A DNA stretch of 64,000 bases from Aureisphaera galaxeae (lineage in GTDB: Bacteria; Bacteroidota; Bacteroidia; Flavobacteriales; Flavobacteriaceae), in NCBI RefSeq assembly GCF_028561275.1, contig NZ_JAQQTF010000007.1, positions 284,930-348,929 on the forward strand, written 5' to 3'. Position 1 is the stretch's first letter. Each line of letters begins with the position of its first letter. This document shows positions 1 to 7,457 of this stretch, piece by piece. The position numbers were made by a program, and so were the translations under genes. Below the pieces are notes generated by a model, which searched no databases, was not told where the DNA came from, and was given only the letters and a program-made list of their open reading frames with translations.

Positions 1-201
1 CTTTCCCGATTGAATCTGCTTTGGGGTGTAAAATCGTTCTACTACGATAAGTTTGTGAGTACCGATGAGACCGTGGAGGACGTAAATCGTATTGCTTACG
101 AAAAGGGATTTGTAGAGAAAGGAGACTATCTTATCAACCTAGCCGCCATGCCCATTGTAGATAAGGGAATGGTAAATACCCTACGCGTTTCCCAAGTTTA
201 G
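1..201 (+). CDS. pyk: Pyruvate kinase, C-terminal end (5' truncated by window)
   Basis: The reading frame is open from base 1 and ends at TAG 199-201, giving the last 66 residues of a longer protein. The residues (LLWGVKSFYYDKF, then NLAAMPIVDKGMVNTLRVSQ) match the C-terminal allosteric domain of Bacteroidota pyruvate kinases, the last enzyme of glycolysis (phosphoenolpyruvate + ADP to pyruvate + ATP). The TTG at base 10 is an internal Leu codon, not a start. The catalytic barrel lies outside the window, so completeness cannot be judged. No clear terminator follows; the next 70 bases hold the tetR control region. Confidence 0.85.
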   Translation, partial: LSRLNLLWGVKSFYYDKFVSTDETVEDVNRIAYEKGFVEKGDYLINLAAMPIVDKGMVNTLRVSQV

Positions 202-220
202 TTGAAAGGGCTGGATAGAA

Positions 221-250
221 TTTAAATTAGACCACTTGGTTTAATTTAAA
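221..250. promoter_or_regulatory. 30-bp near-perfect palindrome, probable TetR operator
   Basis: Bases 221-250 form an inverted repeat in which 13 of 15 pairs match; the two exceptions are a G/T pair (230/241) and the central pair. The core is AATTAGACC-ACTT-GGTTTAATT. It sits directly upstream of the TetR-family gene and overlaps its likely -33 region, the usual arrangement for autorepression. One half-site (GGTCTAATT) recurs exactly at 888-896, in front of the next gene. Confidence 0.7.
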
Positions 251-267
251 TATTATTTCTATATTTG
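236..267 (+). promoter_or_regulatory. Candidate promoter of tetR (TTG-N21-TATATTTG)
   Basis: TATATTTG at 260-267 fits the Bacteroidota -7 consensus TAnnTTTG, with TTG at 236-238 as the -33 element and a 21-base spacer. Transcription would begin close to 274, at or next to the ATG at 275, so the mRNA may be leaderless or nearly so. The -33 element lies inside the palindrome, so a bound repressor would block it. Confidence 0.5.
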
Positions 268-274
268 TCCCCGA

Positions 275-859
275 ATGGGATACAAACACAACAAAGAAGA
301 TATTCTGGAAACTGGCTTTCATGTGCTTCGGAAGAACGGATATCATGGTGTGGGTATCAATGAGATATTGAAAGAAGCGGGCATCCCAAAAGGTTCTTTT
401 TACAACTTTTTCGATTCGAAGGAAGATTTTGCCAAACAGGTCATGGAGCACCACGGTACCGATCAAGGAAATTGGATTGTACAGTTTTTTGAACAAGCCA
501 ATGAAACTCCTTTGACTAATTTGAAAGCTTTCTACAAAACCCTTATAGCGATCAATGAAACTGATGGGTATTCCAGTGGGTGTCTTATCAATGTCATGAG
601 TAACGAAGTGGGGAGGACCAACGATACCTTGGCCGTTTGTGCTAATGATTGTTTCCTGGGATGGATCAATATCATTTCGCGTGAAATAGAAAAAGGGCAG
701 GAATCTGGAGAAATCCGAAAGGATTTTAGTGCTTTGGAAATTGCCGAGTACCTGCATTCGGGTATCTACGGAGCCTTTTCGCGTATGAAAGTAACAAGAT
801 CCCGTGTGTATTTGGATATCTGGTGGGATATGTCATTCACCTTTATTCAAGAGTCATAA
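275..859 (+). CDS. TetR/AcrR-family transcriptional regulator
   Basis: This 194-residue protein has the usual length for the family. Residues 5-50 form the helix-turn-helix region: an ILETGFHVLRKNGYHG helix, then VGINEILKEAGIPKGSFYNFF, which is the classical TetR recognition helix. The rest is a helical ligand-binding domain (residues about 80-190) of the sort found in repressors of lipid or xenobiotic genes; the ligand cannot be read from sequence. It is divergent from nothing and is followed 41 bases later by a lipoprotein gene in the same direction. The shared half-site at 221-250 and 881-896 suggests it represses itself and that downstream pair. The ATG at 275 was chosen because the HTH starts about ten residues later, as is typical. 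Confidence 0.93.
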   Translation: MGYKHNKEDILETGFHVLRKNGYHGVGINEILKEAGIPKGSFYNFFDSKEDFAKQVMEHHGTDQGNWIVQFFEQANETPLTNLKAFYKTLIAINETDGYSSGCLINVMSNEVGRTNDTLAVCANDCFLGWINIISREIEKGQESGEIRKDFSALEIAEYLHSGIYGAFSRMKVTRSRVYLDIWWDMSFTFIQES

Positions 860-880
860 AAAATTTTAAATTTAAAATAA

Positions 881-896
881 GTAGAACGGTCTAATT
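881..896. promoter_or_regulatory. Second candidate TetR binding site before the lipoprotein gene
   Basis: The stretch GTAGAACGGTCTAATT contains an exact copy of the half-site found in the 221-250 palindrome (GGTCTAATT, reverse complement AATTAGACC) and a degraded opposite half (TAGAAC). It ends four bases before the ATG at 901, where a bound repressor would block transcription or initiation. Confidence 0.45.
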
Positions 897-900
897 AATA

Positions 901-1812
901 ATGAAAATCATGAAAAACTATTTAAAACCTCTCTTGTTATTCGCTGTCGTTTCCGTGCTTTTTTCCTGTAAATCGGTTGATTTGCGAAGCGATTACCTAA
1001 AAGAAAAGACTACCGAAGAAGGGATGGCTCAAAAAGGAATTCGATTGCTTACAGAAGCCAATCAAGCAATGGGCTACGACAAGTTAGCTAGTACCGAAGT
1101 ATATGAAGCAACCGCTCATTTTAAATGGAAAGGAGCATTATTGCTCATGCCTATGAATGCCCTGCCGGGAAATAATAATAAGGATGTGCAATTTCGTTTT
1201 GCCACCAATTCGTTTGATGGGCAAGTGGAATATTTGGAAGGCAGAAAAGAGAACAAAATTCATGGCTTACAGTCTTGGCAGGGATATTATGCCGAGAATG
1301 CCGAGGAAGAGATAGAAGAATGCAATAGCAAGCGGTATTCCTGGGGACTTTCCACCTATCATTATCTCCTTGAGGCACCCATGCGATTGCTGCAAGCCGA
1401 GATCATTAAATACGCCGGAGAAAGAACCCTAAACGGAAAGACGTATGACCTTGTTTTTGTCACTTGGGGTAGCGAAGCCCCAAACAAGGAATACGACCAG
1501 TGGATGGTATACATTAATAAAGAAACCAAGTTCATTGATATGACAGAGGTGACCATTAGTGATTTCTTTGTTCCTTCCCCCAAACCCCTACAGCATGGAA
1601 GCATATTGTATGAAGGAAGAACACGCACATCCATTGGAACCTACCTACCTTCCGAAGTAGTGATACAAATTGGGAAACCCAAGGAAGCAGATCGGGGAGC
1701 TTATAGGATAAGTTTCAAGGATTATAAGTTCGACAGCTTTAATAAAGACCTCCTCTACCCACTCCAAGATTTAGAGTACGTTGGTGATTCCAAACCCGAT
1801 GTAGGCGAGTAA
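901..1812 (+). CDS. Lipoprotein of unknown function
   Basis: This is a 303-residue protein. A lysine-containing start, a hydrophobic stretch and LFSC form a lipoprotein signal peptide with Cys at about residue 23 (ATG at 901; the ATG at 910 would also work). The mature part alternates short strands with aromatic residues (for example FKWKGALLLMPM, then RYSWGLSTYHYLLEAP and LVFVTWGSE). That is reminiscent of the half-barrel LolA-like lipoprotein-sorting fold, but this is only an impression and no family is assigned. It is four bases from the following hydrolase gene, so the two are very probably cotranscribed under the TetR repressor. A role in handling a lipid or small ester is inference from context. 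Confidence 0.85.
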   Translation: MKIMKNYLKPLLLFAVVSVLFSCKSVDLRSDYLKEKTTEEGMAQKGIRLLTEANQAMGYDKLASTEVYEATAHFKWKGALLLMPMNALPGNNNKDVQFRFATNSFDGQVEYLEGRKENKIHGLQSWQGYYAENAEEEIEECNSKRYSWGLSTYHYLLEAPMRLLQAEIIKYAGERTLNGKTYDLVFVTWGSEAPNKEYDQWMVYINKETKFIDMTEVTISDFFVPSPKPLQHGSILYEGRTRTSIGTYLPSEVVIQIGKPKEADRGAYRISFKDYKFDSFNKDLLYPLQDLEYVGDSKPDVGE

Positions 1813-1816
1813 AATA

Positions 1817-2713
1817 ATGACAGAAATGTCGTATTTTTTATCAATGAAATCGTACCGAAATCTTTTGAAGATTGCAGGCTTGTTTTTTATAATAAGCCTG
1901 CTTTCGTCATGTACGGTTCTGCAATGGCGTGAAACGGATGAAGAGATCATGAAGCGCCATCGAAAACTGAATATTCCTGCCCAGATTTCATACTTTGAAG
2001 TAGATAGTTTGGACCTGAACATTCGGGTGTTGGAAGTATCCGAACAGGACAAGGAAATCAATCTGCTCTTCTTCCATGGTTCTCCCAGTTCCCTTTCTGC
2101 TTGGAATGGCTATATGACCGATAGCTTGCTTATGGAAAAGGCAAATCTATACACTGTAGATCGTCCAGGCTACGGTTACTCCAATTTTGGGGATGAAATG
2201 ACTTCCATCGACCTTCAGGCACAATTGATGAGTGCCCTGATTTCTGAACGGAAGTGGGAAAATGTCATTGCCATAGGTTCCTCGTATGGAGGACCGTTGG
2301 CGGCTCGGCTGGCTATTTTGAATCCCGATGTAAAAGCAGTCATGATGATTTCACCTGCCATTGATCCTAAAAATGAAAAGGACATTTGGGCCTCCCGACT
2401 TACCCAGTGGTGGATTACCCGATGGATGGTACCTACAGGATATAGGGTCGCTGGAGATGAAAAGACGGTTCATGCCCAGGAGCTAGCACGCTTGGAAAAA
2501 GATTGGGCTATTTTGAATATTCCTGTCGTCCATATTCATGGGGATATCGATGATATTGTACCCTATGAGAACGTGCATTATACCAAGAAGGTTTTTCCCA
2601 ATATTGAGATCATCACTACGAAAGAAACAGGTCACGAAATCGCTTGGGCACGCAAGGATTTAATTCTACCTCATTTGGTGAAGCTAATCGAAAAAGTTGA
2701 GGGCGAGAAGTAG
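1817..2713 (+). CDS. Alpha/beta-hydrolase lipoprotein
   Basis: This 298-residue serine hydrolase has a lipoprotein signal peptide ending in LLSSC. The order of motifs is that of the alpha/beta-hydrolase fold: oxyanion-hole HGSPSS, DRPGYGYS, the nucleophile elbow GSSYGG (Ser in GxSxG), an acidic residue in HGDIDDIVPYE, and the catalytic His in TGHEIAW. It resembles the proline iminopeptidase/esterase branch; the substrate is not predictable. The nucleophile, acid and base are all present, so it should be active, probably in the periplasm. A later ATG at 1844 (MKSYRNLLK) gives a more usual signal-peptide length and may be the true start. It ends two bases from the convergent AlkD-like gene. Confidence 0.9.
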   Translation: MTEMSYFLSMKSYRNLLKIAGLFFIISLLSSCTVLQWRETDEEIMKRHRKLNIPAQISYFEVDSLDLNIRVLEVSEQDKEINLLFFHGSPSSLSAWNGYMTDSLLMEKANLYTVDRPGYGYSNFGDEMTSIDLQAQLMSALISERKWENVIAIGSSYGGPLAARLAILNPDVKAVMMISPAIDPKNEKDIWASRLTQWWITRWMVPTGYRVAGDEKTVHAQELARLEKDWAILNIPVVHIHGDIDDIVPYENVHYTKKVFPNIEIITTKETGHEIAWARKDLILPHLVKLIEKVEGEK

Positions 2714-2714
2714 C

Positions 2715-3524
2715 CTAGCTTCCTTTTTTCTTAAGGGTTCTTAATGCTTTTCGAAGGATGTACTGGGTTTCCTTTGTGTCCGATTCCTTTTCCCAGCGTT
2801 TACAAAGGGCCACTACCCACTCAGGCTGGGATTTACTGGCATCGTTCAGCCAATTTCCCACCGAATCCCTAACGTACTTGGAAGGATCCGATTTTAAGGG
2901 TTCCAATAGGGGCAATCCCCTTTCGGGCGCTTCTTGAAAGGCGGCGATCTTTTTCACCCATACACCAACTGGGCGAAGGGCTTCAGCAGCGAATCGGCGT
3001 ATGTTTTCATCGGTCGAGGCTGTCCAAGGGGTCAGAATGGCTATAGAAGGGTCTAAATCTTCGATCATACGCTCTTTGGTCGCGAAAATGACCACTTCCC
3101 GAACCCCAAAGTGTGCATCGGCCGCATAAGGCTTCATCGCATCCAACAAGGGATCCAATGCTTCATGATGCAGACTTTCGGCCCAACAGGCCCAGCAACG
3201 GACCACATCGGAGGTATGCGATCGTAACTGTTCATAGAATGCACGATCTTGAACCAGTGATCCAAGGGTAAGTCCAATTACCCTTGTGTTAGTGTTGGCA
3301 GAAGGTTTCTTTTGTTGATGCACCGCTTCCGAACAGACCTCAAATGCATCCTTCTGTCCGGTTTCATCAAGTACTATCTTGAGTAGGATTAATTGATCTA
3401 CCTTGAGCCATTCCGTGAGATTTTTGGTTTCTATTGCACCTGCGTTCAGGTATTCGATGACTTCGGGATCTAGGTCGTTAAAACTGCGTGCGCCTTTTCG
3501 GTTGAGGATATGTTCGGGAATCAT
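2715..3524 (-). CDS. DNA alkylation repair (AlkC/AlkD-like HEAT-repeat) protein
   Basis: This is a 269-residue helical protein. Its central and C-terminal parts carry the conserved features of AlkC/AlkD-type glycosylases: WACWAESLHHE, RRFAAEALRPVGVW and YVRDSVGNWLNDASKSQPEW (the last being the characteristic HEAT-repeat block). These enzymes remove N3- and N7-alkylated bases by wrapping DNA in stacked HEAT repeats. I did not confirm the catalytic Asp/Trp pair, so it could also be a structural relative without glycosylase activity. It is alone on this strand, convergent with the hydrolase and divergent from the DUF2652 gene. Confidence 0.75.
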   Translation of the reverse strand: MIPEHILNRKGARSFNDLDPEVIEYLNAGAIETKNLTEWLKVDQLILLKIVLDETGQKDAFEVCSEAVHQQKKPSANTNTRVIGLTLGSLVQDRAFYEQLRSHTSDVVRCWACWAESLHHEALDPLLDAMKPYAADAHFGVREVVIFATKERMIEDLDPSIAILTPWTASTDENIRRFAAEALRPVGVWVKKIAAFQEAPERGLPLLEPLKSDPSKYVRDSVGNWLNDASKSQPEWVVALCKRWEKESDTKETQYILRKALRTLKKKGS

Positions 3525-3611
3525 GACTCTAAAATACGATGCTTCTTATAAAGTTATGTTAAGTATTGCGTTAAATTGAGACTAAACCGACAAGTCTATT
3601 TATTTTTAATT

Positions 3612-4691
3612 ATGGCAAAATCTCTACTCTTCATTCCGGATATTTCTGGATTCACCCATTTCGTGCAAACCACCGAGGCAGAACACAGTCAGCATGTAAT
3701 TTCGGAGCTATTGGAAGTCCTCATTTCAGCCAACACCCAAGAACTGAAATTGGCGGAGATTGAAGGGGATGCTCTCTTCTTTTATCGCGAGAATTTTGTG
3801 CCTTCCCAAGAAAAACTTCTGGCACAGATTGAGTCCATGTACACGGCTTTTTACAGTCATTTAAAGTTATTGGAAAAGCACCGTATTTGTCCCTGTAATG
3901 CTTGTGCCACGGCACCTCAGTTGCAGCTTAAAATTGTGGCCCATGTGGGTGAACTTCAGTTCTTACAGGTACAGAATAATAGAAAACCCTTTGGGGAAGC
4001 GGTGATTCAGGCACACCGACTGTTGAAAAACTCTGTTCCTACAGATAATTACGCTTTGGTGAGCGATGAACTGGCTCAGGATATGGGCATGCCTATTGCT
4101 TACGAAAGTAAGTTGTTCCAGTTTCAGACGGGAAGGGATACTTACGACGACAAGGAAATTTCTTATTGTTATGCCGAAATAGATCCCAACCAATTAAAGC
4201 TGAGGTCCTTTGAAGATGGAGCTAAAGTATCTTTTAATTGTGAGCCTTGTCTTATTATAGAGAAAACATTTGCCACAGACAGGCATTCTTTGTTAGAACT
4301 AGTGACCAATTATAAATACCGTCATCTTTGGGCGGTAGACGCATACAAGATTGAATGGAATGAAAATGAAGTGACCCGACTGGGGACTGAGCACACCTGT
4401 ACTATAGGATCTAAACAACTCAATTTTACGGTGGTCACCAAGGATACGGAACCCGACGAATTGGTGTATGGAGAACTCACTACAGATCCACCTCCGGTAG
4501 ATCAACTCTATCAATTTTTCAATTTTAAATCCATTTCAGAAAATGAAACCCAAGTGAGGGTTGAGTTGTACTGGAAAGCTAGATCGCCTATTAAGAAACT
4601 GATGATGGCCCTGTTCGGGAAGAAGGCCTTCCGAAAGGGAATCGAAGATGCCATGGAAAGGTTGGAAGAAGTTCTTCCGCAAGTGAAATAA
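3612..4691 (+). CDS. DUF2652 (class III cyclase-like) protein with SRPBCC-like C-terminus
   Basis: This is a 359-residue protein. The ATG at 3612 is preferred to an in-frame upstream start at 3576 because the conserved domain begins at once (MAKSLLFIPDISGF). Residues 1-180 show the motif pattern of class III nucleotidyl cyclases: PDISGFT (Asp10, metal site 1), EIEGDALFF (Asp53, metal site 2) and FGEAVIQAHRL (region of the transition-state Asn/Arg; the Arg is kept, the Asn is not). At the base-specifying position four residues before Asp53 there is Glu49, as in guanylate cyclases. From about residue 215 a second part (LLELVTNYKYRHLWAVDAYK and onward) looks like a START/SRPBCC ligand-binding fold. 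Cytoplasmic; activity unproven. The family name is from memory. Confidence 0.75.
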   Translation: MAKSLLFIPDISGFTHFVQTTEAEHSQHVISELLEVLISANTQELKLAEIEGDALFFYRENFVPSQEKLLAQIESMYTAFYSHLKLLEKHRICPCNACATAPQLQLKIVAHVGELQFLQVQNNRKPFGEAVIQAHRLLKNSVPTDNYALVSDELAQDMGMPIAYESKLFQFQTGRDTYDDKEISYCYAEIDPNQLKLRSFEDGAKVSFNCEPCLIIEKTFATDRHSLLELVTNYKYRHLWAVDAYKIEWNENEVTRLGTEHTCTIGSKQLNFTVVTKDTEPDELVYGELTTDPPPVDQLYQFFNFKSISENETQVRVELYWKARSPIKKLMMALFGKKAFRKGIEDAMERLEEVLPQVK

Positions 4692-4779
4692 ATTCCAATA
4701 AACTGTCCCCTTCCCCAATTTTGAAACGTTCTAAAGGTGTGAAACATGAAAAAATCAATAACCTTTAAAACATTTCATT

Positions 4780-5148
4780 ATGACAACACAGGAAATAGCC
4801 AATCAGTTAGTAGCCTTTTGCCGAGAAGGAAAATATGAAGAAGCCTACGGTCTATACGCCGAAGATGCCGTGCATGTGGAAATGCCAGGAATGCCCGGCG
4901 ACCAAATAACCACAGGACTCAATAACATTATCGAAGGATATAAGAATTGGGCTTCCAGCATTTCTGAAGTACATAGCAGTTCGGTAGGAGAACCTACTAT
5001 AATGGGCGATCACTTTTGCGTGCCCATGTCTAGCGATGCCACTTTTGAAGGCACGGGACGCTGGGACATGAAAGAATTATGTGTGTATCAGGTACGAGAT
5101 GGAAAAATTGCCAAGGCTTCATTCTTCTACGATCTTCCGGGAGCATAA
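4780..5148 (+). CDS. SnoaL/NTF2-like protein
   Basis: This 122-residue protein has the alternating helix-then-curved-sheet pattern of the SnoaL/NTF2-like superfamily: an N-terminal helix containing LVAFCREGKYEEAYGLY, then YAEDAVHVEMPG, GLNNIIEGYKNW, and a final strand ELCVYQVRDGKIAKASFFYD. Such small proteins are either ketosteroid-isomerase-like enzymes or ligand binders; no function is assigned. It stands alone, followed by a clear terminator at 5171-5206. Confidence 0.8.
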   Translation: MTTQEIANQLVAFCREGKYEEAYGLYAEDAVHVEMPGMPGDQITTGLNNIIEGYKNWASSISEVHSSSVGEPTIMGDHFCVPMSSDATFEGTGRWDMKELCVYQVRDGKIAKASFFYDLPGA

Positions 5149-5170
5149 ATGCATATTGTTTTTCGGAACA

Positions 5171-5206
5171 AAAAGAGGTTACACATGGTATGTTGTAGCC
5201 TCTTTT
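5171..5206 (+). terminator. Rho-independent-type hairpin after the SnoaL-like gene
   Basis: AAAAGAGGTTACA (5171-5183) pairs with TGTAGCCTCTTTT (5194-5206) in a 13-bp stem with one G/T pair and a 10-base loop, followed by a T-rich stretch. It lies 22 bases after the stop codon at 5148. Confidence 0.75.
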
Positions 5207-5313
5207 CATTTAATTTCGGTCTTCTTTCATGAATGTTGGGTAACAATTATTTTTAATGGGCTACTTATGACAGAGAAAACAATATTTTCGATCCTCTAAA
5301 AACAATTACTTAT

Positions 5314-6522
5314 ATGTCCTCTAAAAGTGCTGCCCTACTCTTACTACTTATGTTTATTGCCATAGGATGTAGCTCCGATTCGGATACTCCATCTTCTCAA
5401 AACGATGAGCAGGGAGATGGAATGAACGATGGCGGAAACAATGACGATCCAGATCCAGATACCGTGCTTATTCCAGAAATAGCGATTGTGGGAGAGGATA
5501 TAGATGACCCTTTAAGCCTGTTTTTATTGACTTGGGAGAACGATTACAATAATGAATCGGTAATCAATGTAGCTGCAGCCTCAGGATTTCTGAATCCCTC
5601 GGTTTATGCTACCTCTCAGCCGCCAAAGGGAAGTTTTTATGTCATAGAACCTGGTACTGCCACTCCCGATGCCTTTAGGTTCGATTTGGTAAATTCGACA
5701 TCCCATTCCTATATTTTCGAGGAATATTTCACTCCCTCTCAAGCATATACCAATAGTTCTGAATGGGCTGGAGACGATTATTTGTATGTTTTTTATTTGG
5801 ATTTAGATAATCCTTTAGAGCAGACCTATCTTCATTCGTACAATGTGATTACGGGAGCCACCCAAGAATTTTCTTTGGGAGGCGTTGCTCCTTTAAGTCA
5901 GTATGTTTTAATAAGTGGGGATTACGCCTTTGTCTTGTTTCAGGACAATGATACCAGTGAAGTGGCTTTGCATATCTTCAATGCTGCCACTGGTGAAAGC
6001 ACGATGATCCCATTCGAGAACTATCACAGTATTTTTCACAATTCCTTAGACAATGAACTGTACCTTTTTCATACCACACAGGGTTGTGATAGAAGGGATT
6101 ATGACATTGTTGATATAGCGACCCTGCAAATCACAGGATCTTCAAGTCTACAAGCCACTATCTGCAATCCAGACTTTATGAACAAGGCCGCGTTTTTCGA
6201 AAACAAAATGCTTTATGAGACTATTACCGCTGCTCCTAGTGGTCCTATTTTCAATCCCTCTATTTATGATTTTGGCACAGGGAACAATACAATTATCAAT
6301 GTGGGAGATCTTTTTTTCCAATTGGCGAGTATTACCAATCTACAGGTAACCACCTTCATATCTATAGACGTAGACTTAGAAACCGAGACCATCGTTGTAG
6401 GTTTCCAATACAATGATAATGCTTCGACAAAAGGCGCAGTCGCATTTCTAACCTATGACTGGGAGCTAAAAAGGATCGTAGAAACCAACAATGTAATCCC
6501 AGAGACGATTTTGTTTGAATAA
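5314..6522 (+). CDS. Surface-type lipoprotein of unknown function
   Basis: This 402-residue protein has a signal peptide with lipobox AIGC, followed by an Asp/Asn/Gly-rich tether (residues about 20-48). Acidic residues just after the Cys are the known Bacteroidota signal for export of a lipoprotein to the cell surface. The rest is rich in beta strands with repeated aromatic turns (for example EWAGDDYLYVFYLDLDN, DYAFVLFQDND, NELYLFHTTQG), suggestive of a beta-propeller-like architecture; this is inference. No homologous family is recognised. It is flanked by terminators on both sides, so it is probably monocistronic. Confidence 0.8.
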   Translation: MSSKSAALLLLLMFIAIGCSSDSDTPSSQNDEQGDGMNDGGNNDDPDPDTVLIPEIAIVGEDIDDPLSLFLLTWENDYNNESVINVAAASGFLNPSVYATSQPPKGSFYVIEPGTATPDAFRFDLVNSTSHSYIFEEYFTPSQAYTNSSEWAGDDYLYVFYLDLDNPLEQTYLHSYNVITGATQEFSLGGVAPLSQYVLISGDYAFVLFQDNDTSEVALHIFNAATGESTMIPFENYHSIFHNSLDNELYLFHTTQGCDRRDYDIVDIATLQITGSSSLQATICNPDFMNKAAFFENKMLYETITAAPSGPIFNPSIYDFGTGNNTIINVGDLFFQLASITNLQVTTFISIDVDLETETIVVGFQYNDNASTKGAVAFLTYDWELKRIVETNNVIPETILFE

Positions 6523-6531
6523 TACATGGTA

Positions 6532-6563
6532 CAAAAGAAAAGCCCCTGTCCTAAGACAAGGGC
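6532..6563 (-). terminator. Terminator between convergent genes
   Basis: GCCCCTGTC (6542-6550) and GACAAGGGC (6555-6563) form a 9-bp stem with one mismatch and a CTAA loop. Read on the minus strand it is followed by TTTTCTTTT (6533-6541), so it chiefly serves the minus-strand lipoprotein gene that stops at 6590. Confidence 0.75.
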
Positions 6564-6589
6564 CCTTCCAGTAGTGGTAAGCTTAAGTG

Positions 6590-7399
6590 TTACTTGACTA
6601 CTTCGGTCTTCGAAATTTTCATGCCTCCGGCTACAGCTTCTATCGTTACTTTGCTATCAAATTTCTCCGATCCGTATACATATTCAATCTTTTCCAATTC
6701 GTTGTCATTTCGGGTTACCTCCAATTGGCTAATCCAGATTCCCTTCTTCGGCTTTCCGTCGAAAATGGTTTCACTGTTCTTTCCTTTGGCATTCGGAAAA
6801 GTGAATTCCTTTGGGAAATCGAACAATCTCTGGGCCGTAAAGAAAGCCTCATGCCACTCAGAACCCGGTAGCGTAATGCTCTCGGTATTTTCAGGATTGC
6901 TAACGGTTCCTCCCGTATTTTCTGTATAAACCACATCCGGGAACAATGCGTTCAATTCGCTCGCATATCCCTTTACGGTAATGTCTCTTTCAGGAGGGAA
7001 GTACTTCGATAGGTATCCATTAAAGGCAAATCCCTTTTTATGGTTAAATTCCACTTCGTCCATTCCTCCTTTGATACCCTTTACATTCATCGTGGGGTTA
7101 TCTTCCGTTTGGACCACCTTCACCTTGGTTCCATAGGGCATACGAGCTAATTTGGTACTGTGAAGATTCCCATATTCCCTTAAAGTAAGCCCGCTGGGTG
7201 CTGTTACATACAGGTATTGAACATCGGCTTCGGCATTCAGCTCAGATGAAGATGCCATTGCGATTTCCTCGTTAGGGATTTCGGCAACTACCTCCATTTC
7301 GTGGGTAGTGGTTTCAGGATCGTTTTTGGAATCGCTTTTACAGGAAAAGAAGGCTGTGGTAAAAACGGCTGCGGTGCAAATTAAAACTACTTTTTTCAT
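6590..7399 (-). CDS. Lipoprotein with bacterial SH3-like domain
   Basis: This is a 269-residue lipoprotein (signal peptide ending FFSC). Residues about 60-135 read as an SH3b domain: YLYVTAPSGLTLREYGN, LARMPYGTKVKVVQ, KKGFAFNGYLSKYFPP. SH3b domains in the bacterial envelope often bind peptidoglycan or mediate protein contacts. The C-terminal part (about 150-269) is beta-rich and unassigned. It is next to dinB on the same strand but 58 bases apart, with no sign of coupling. Confidence 0.85.
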   Translation of the reverse strand: MKKVVLICTAAVFTTAFFSCKSDSKNDPETTTHEMEVVAEIPNEEIAMASSSELNAEADVQYLYVTAPSGLTLREYGNLHSTKLARMPYGTKVKVVQTEDNPTMNVKGIKGGMDEVEFNHKKGFAFNGYLSKYFPPERDITVKGYASELNALFPDVVYTENTGGTVSNPENTESITLPGSEWHEAFFTAQRLFDFPKEFTFPNAKGKNSETIFDGKPKKGIWISQLEVTRNDNELEKIEYVYGSEKFDSKVTIEAVAGGMKISKTEVVK

Positions 7400-7457
7400 A
7401 ATTGACAGATTTTAGAGTTAATAAATTCAGATTCAAAAAGTAGTTTGCTTACATAGG

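Noticed and set aside
227..757. 176-codon minus-strand open frame over tetR
   Set aside because: It is entirely antisense to a clear TetR gene and has no family features.
5081..5299. 72-codon plus-strand open frame overlapping the SnoaL-like gene
   Set aside because: It runs through the terminator hairpin at 5171-5206 and shows no conserved pattern.
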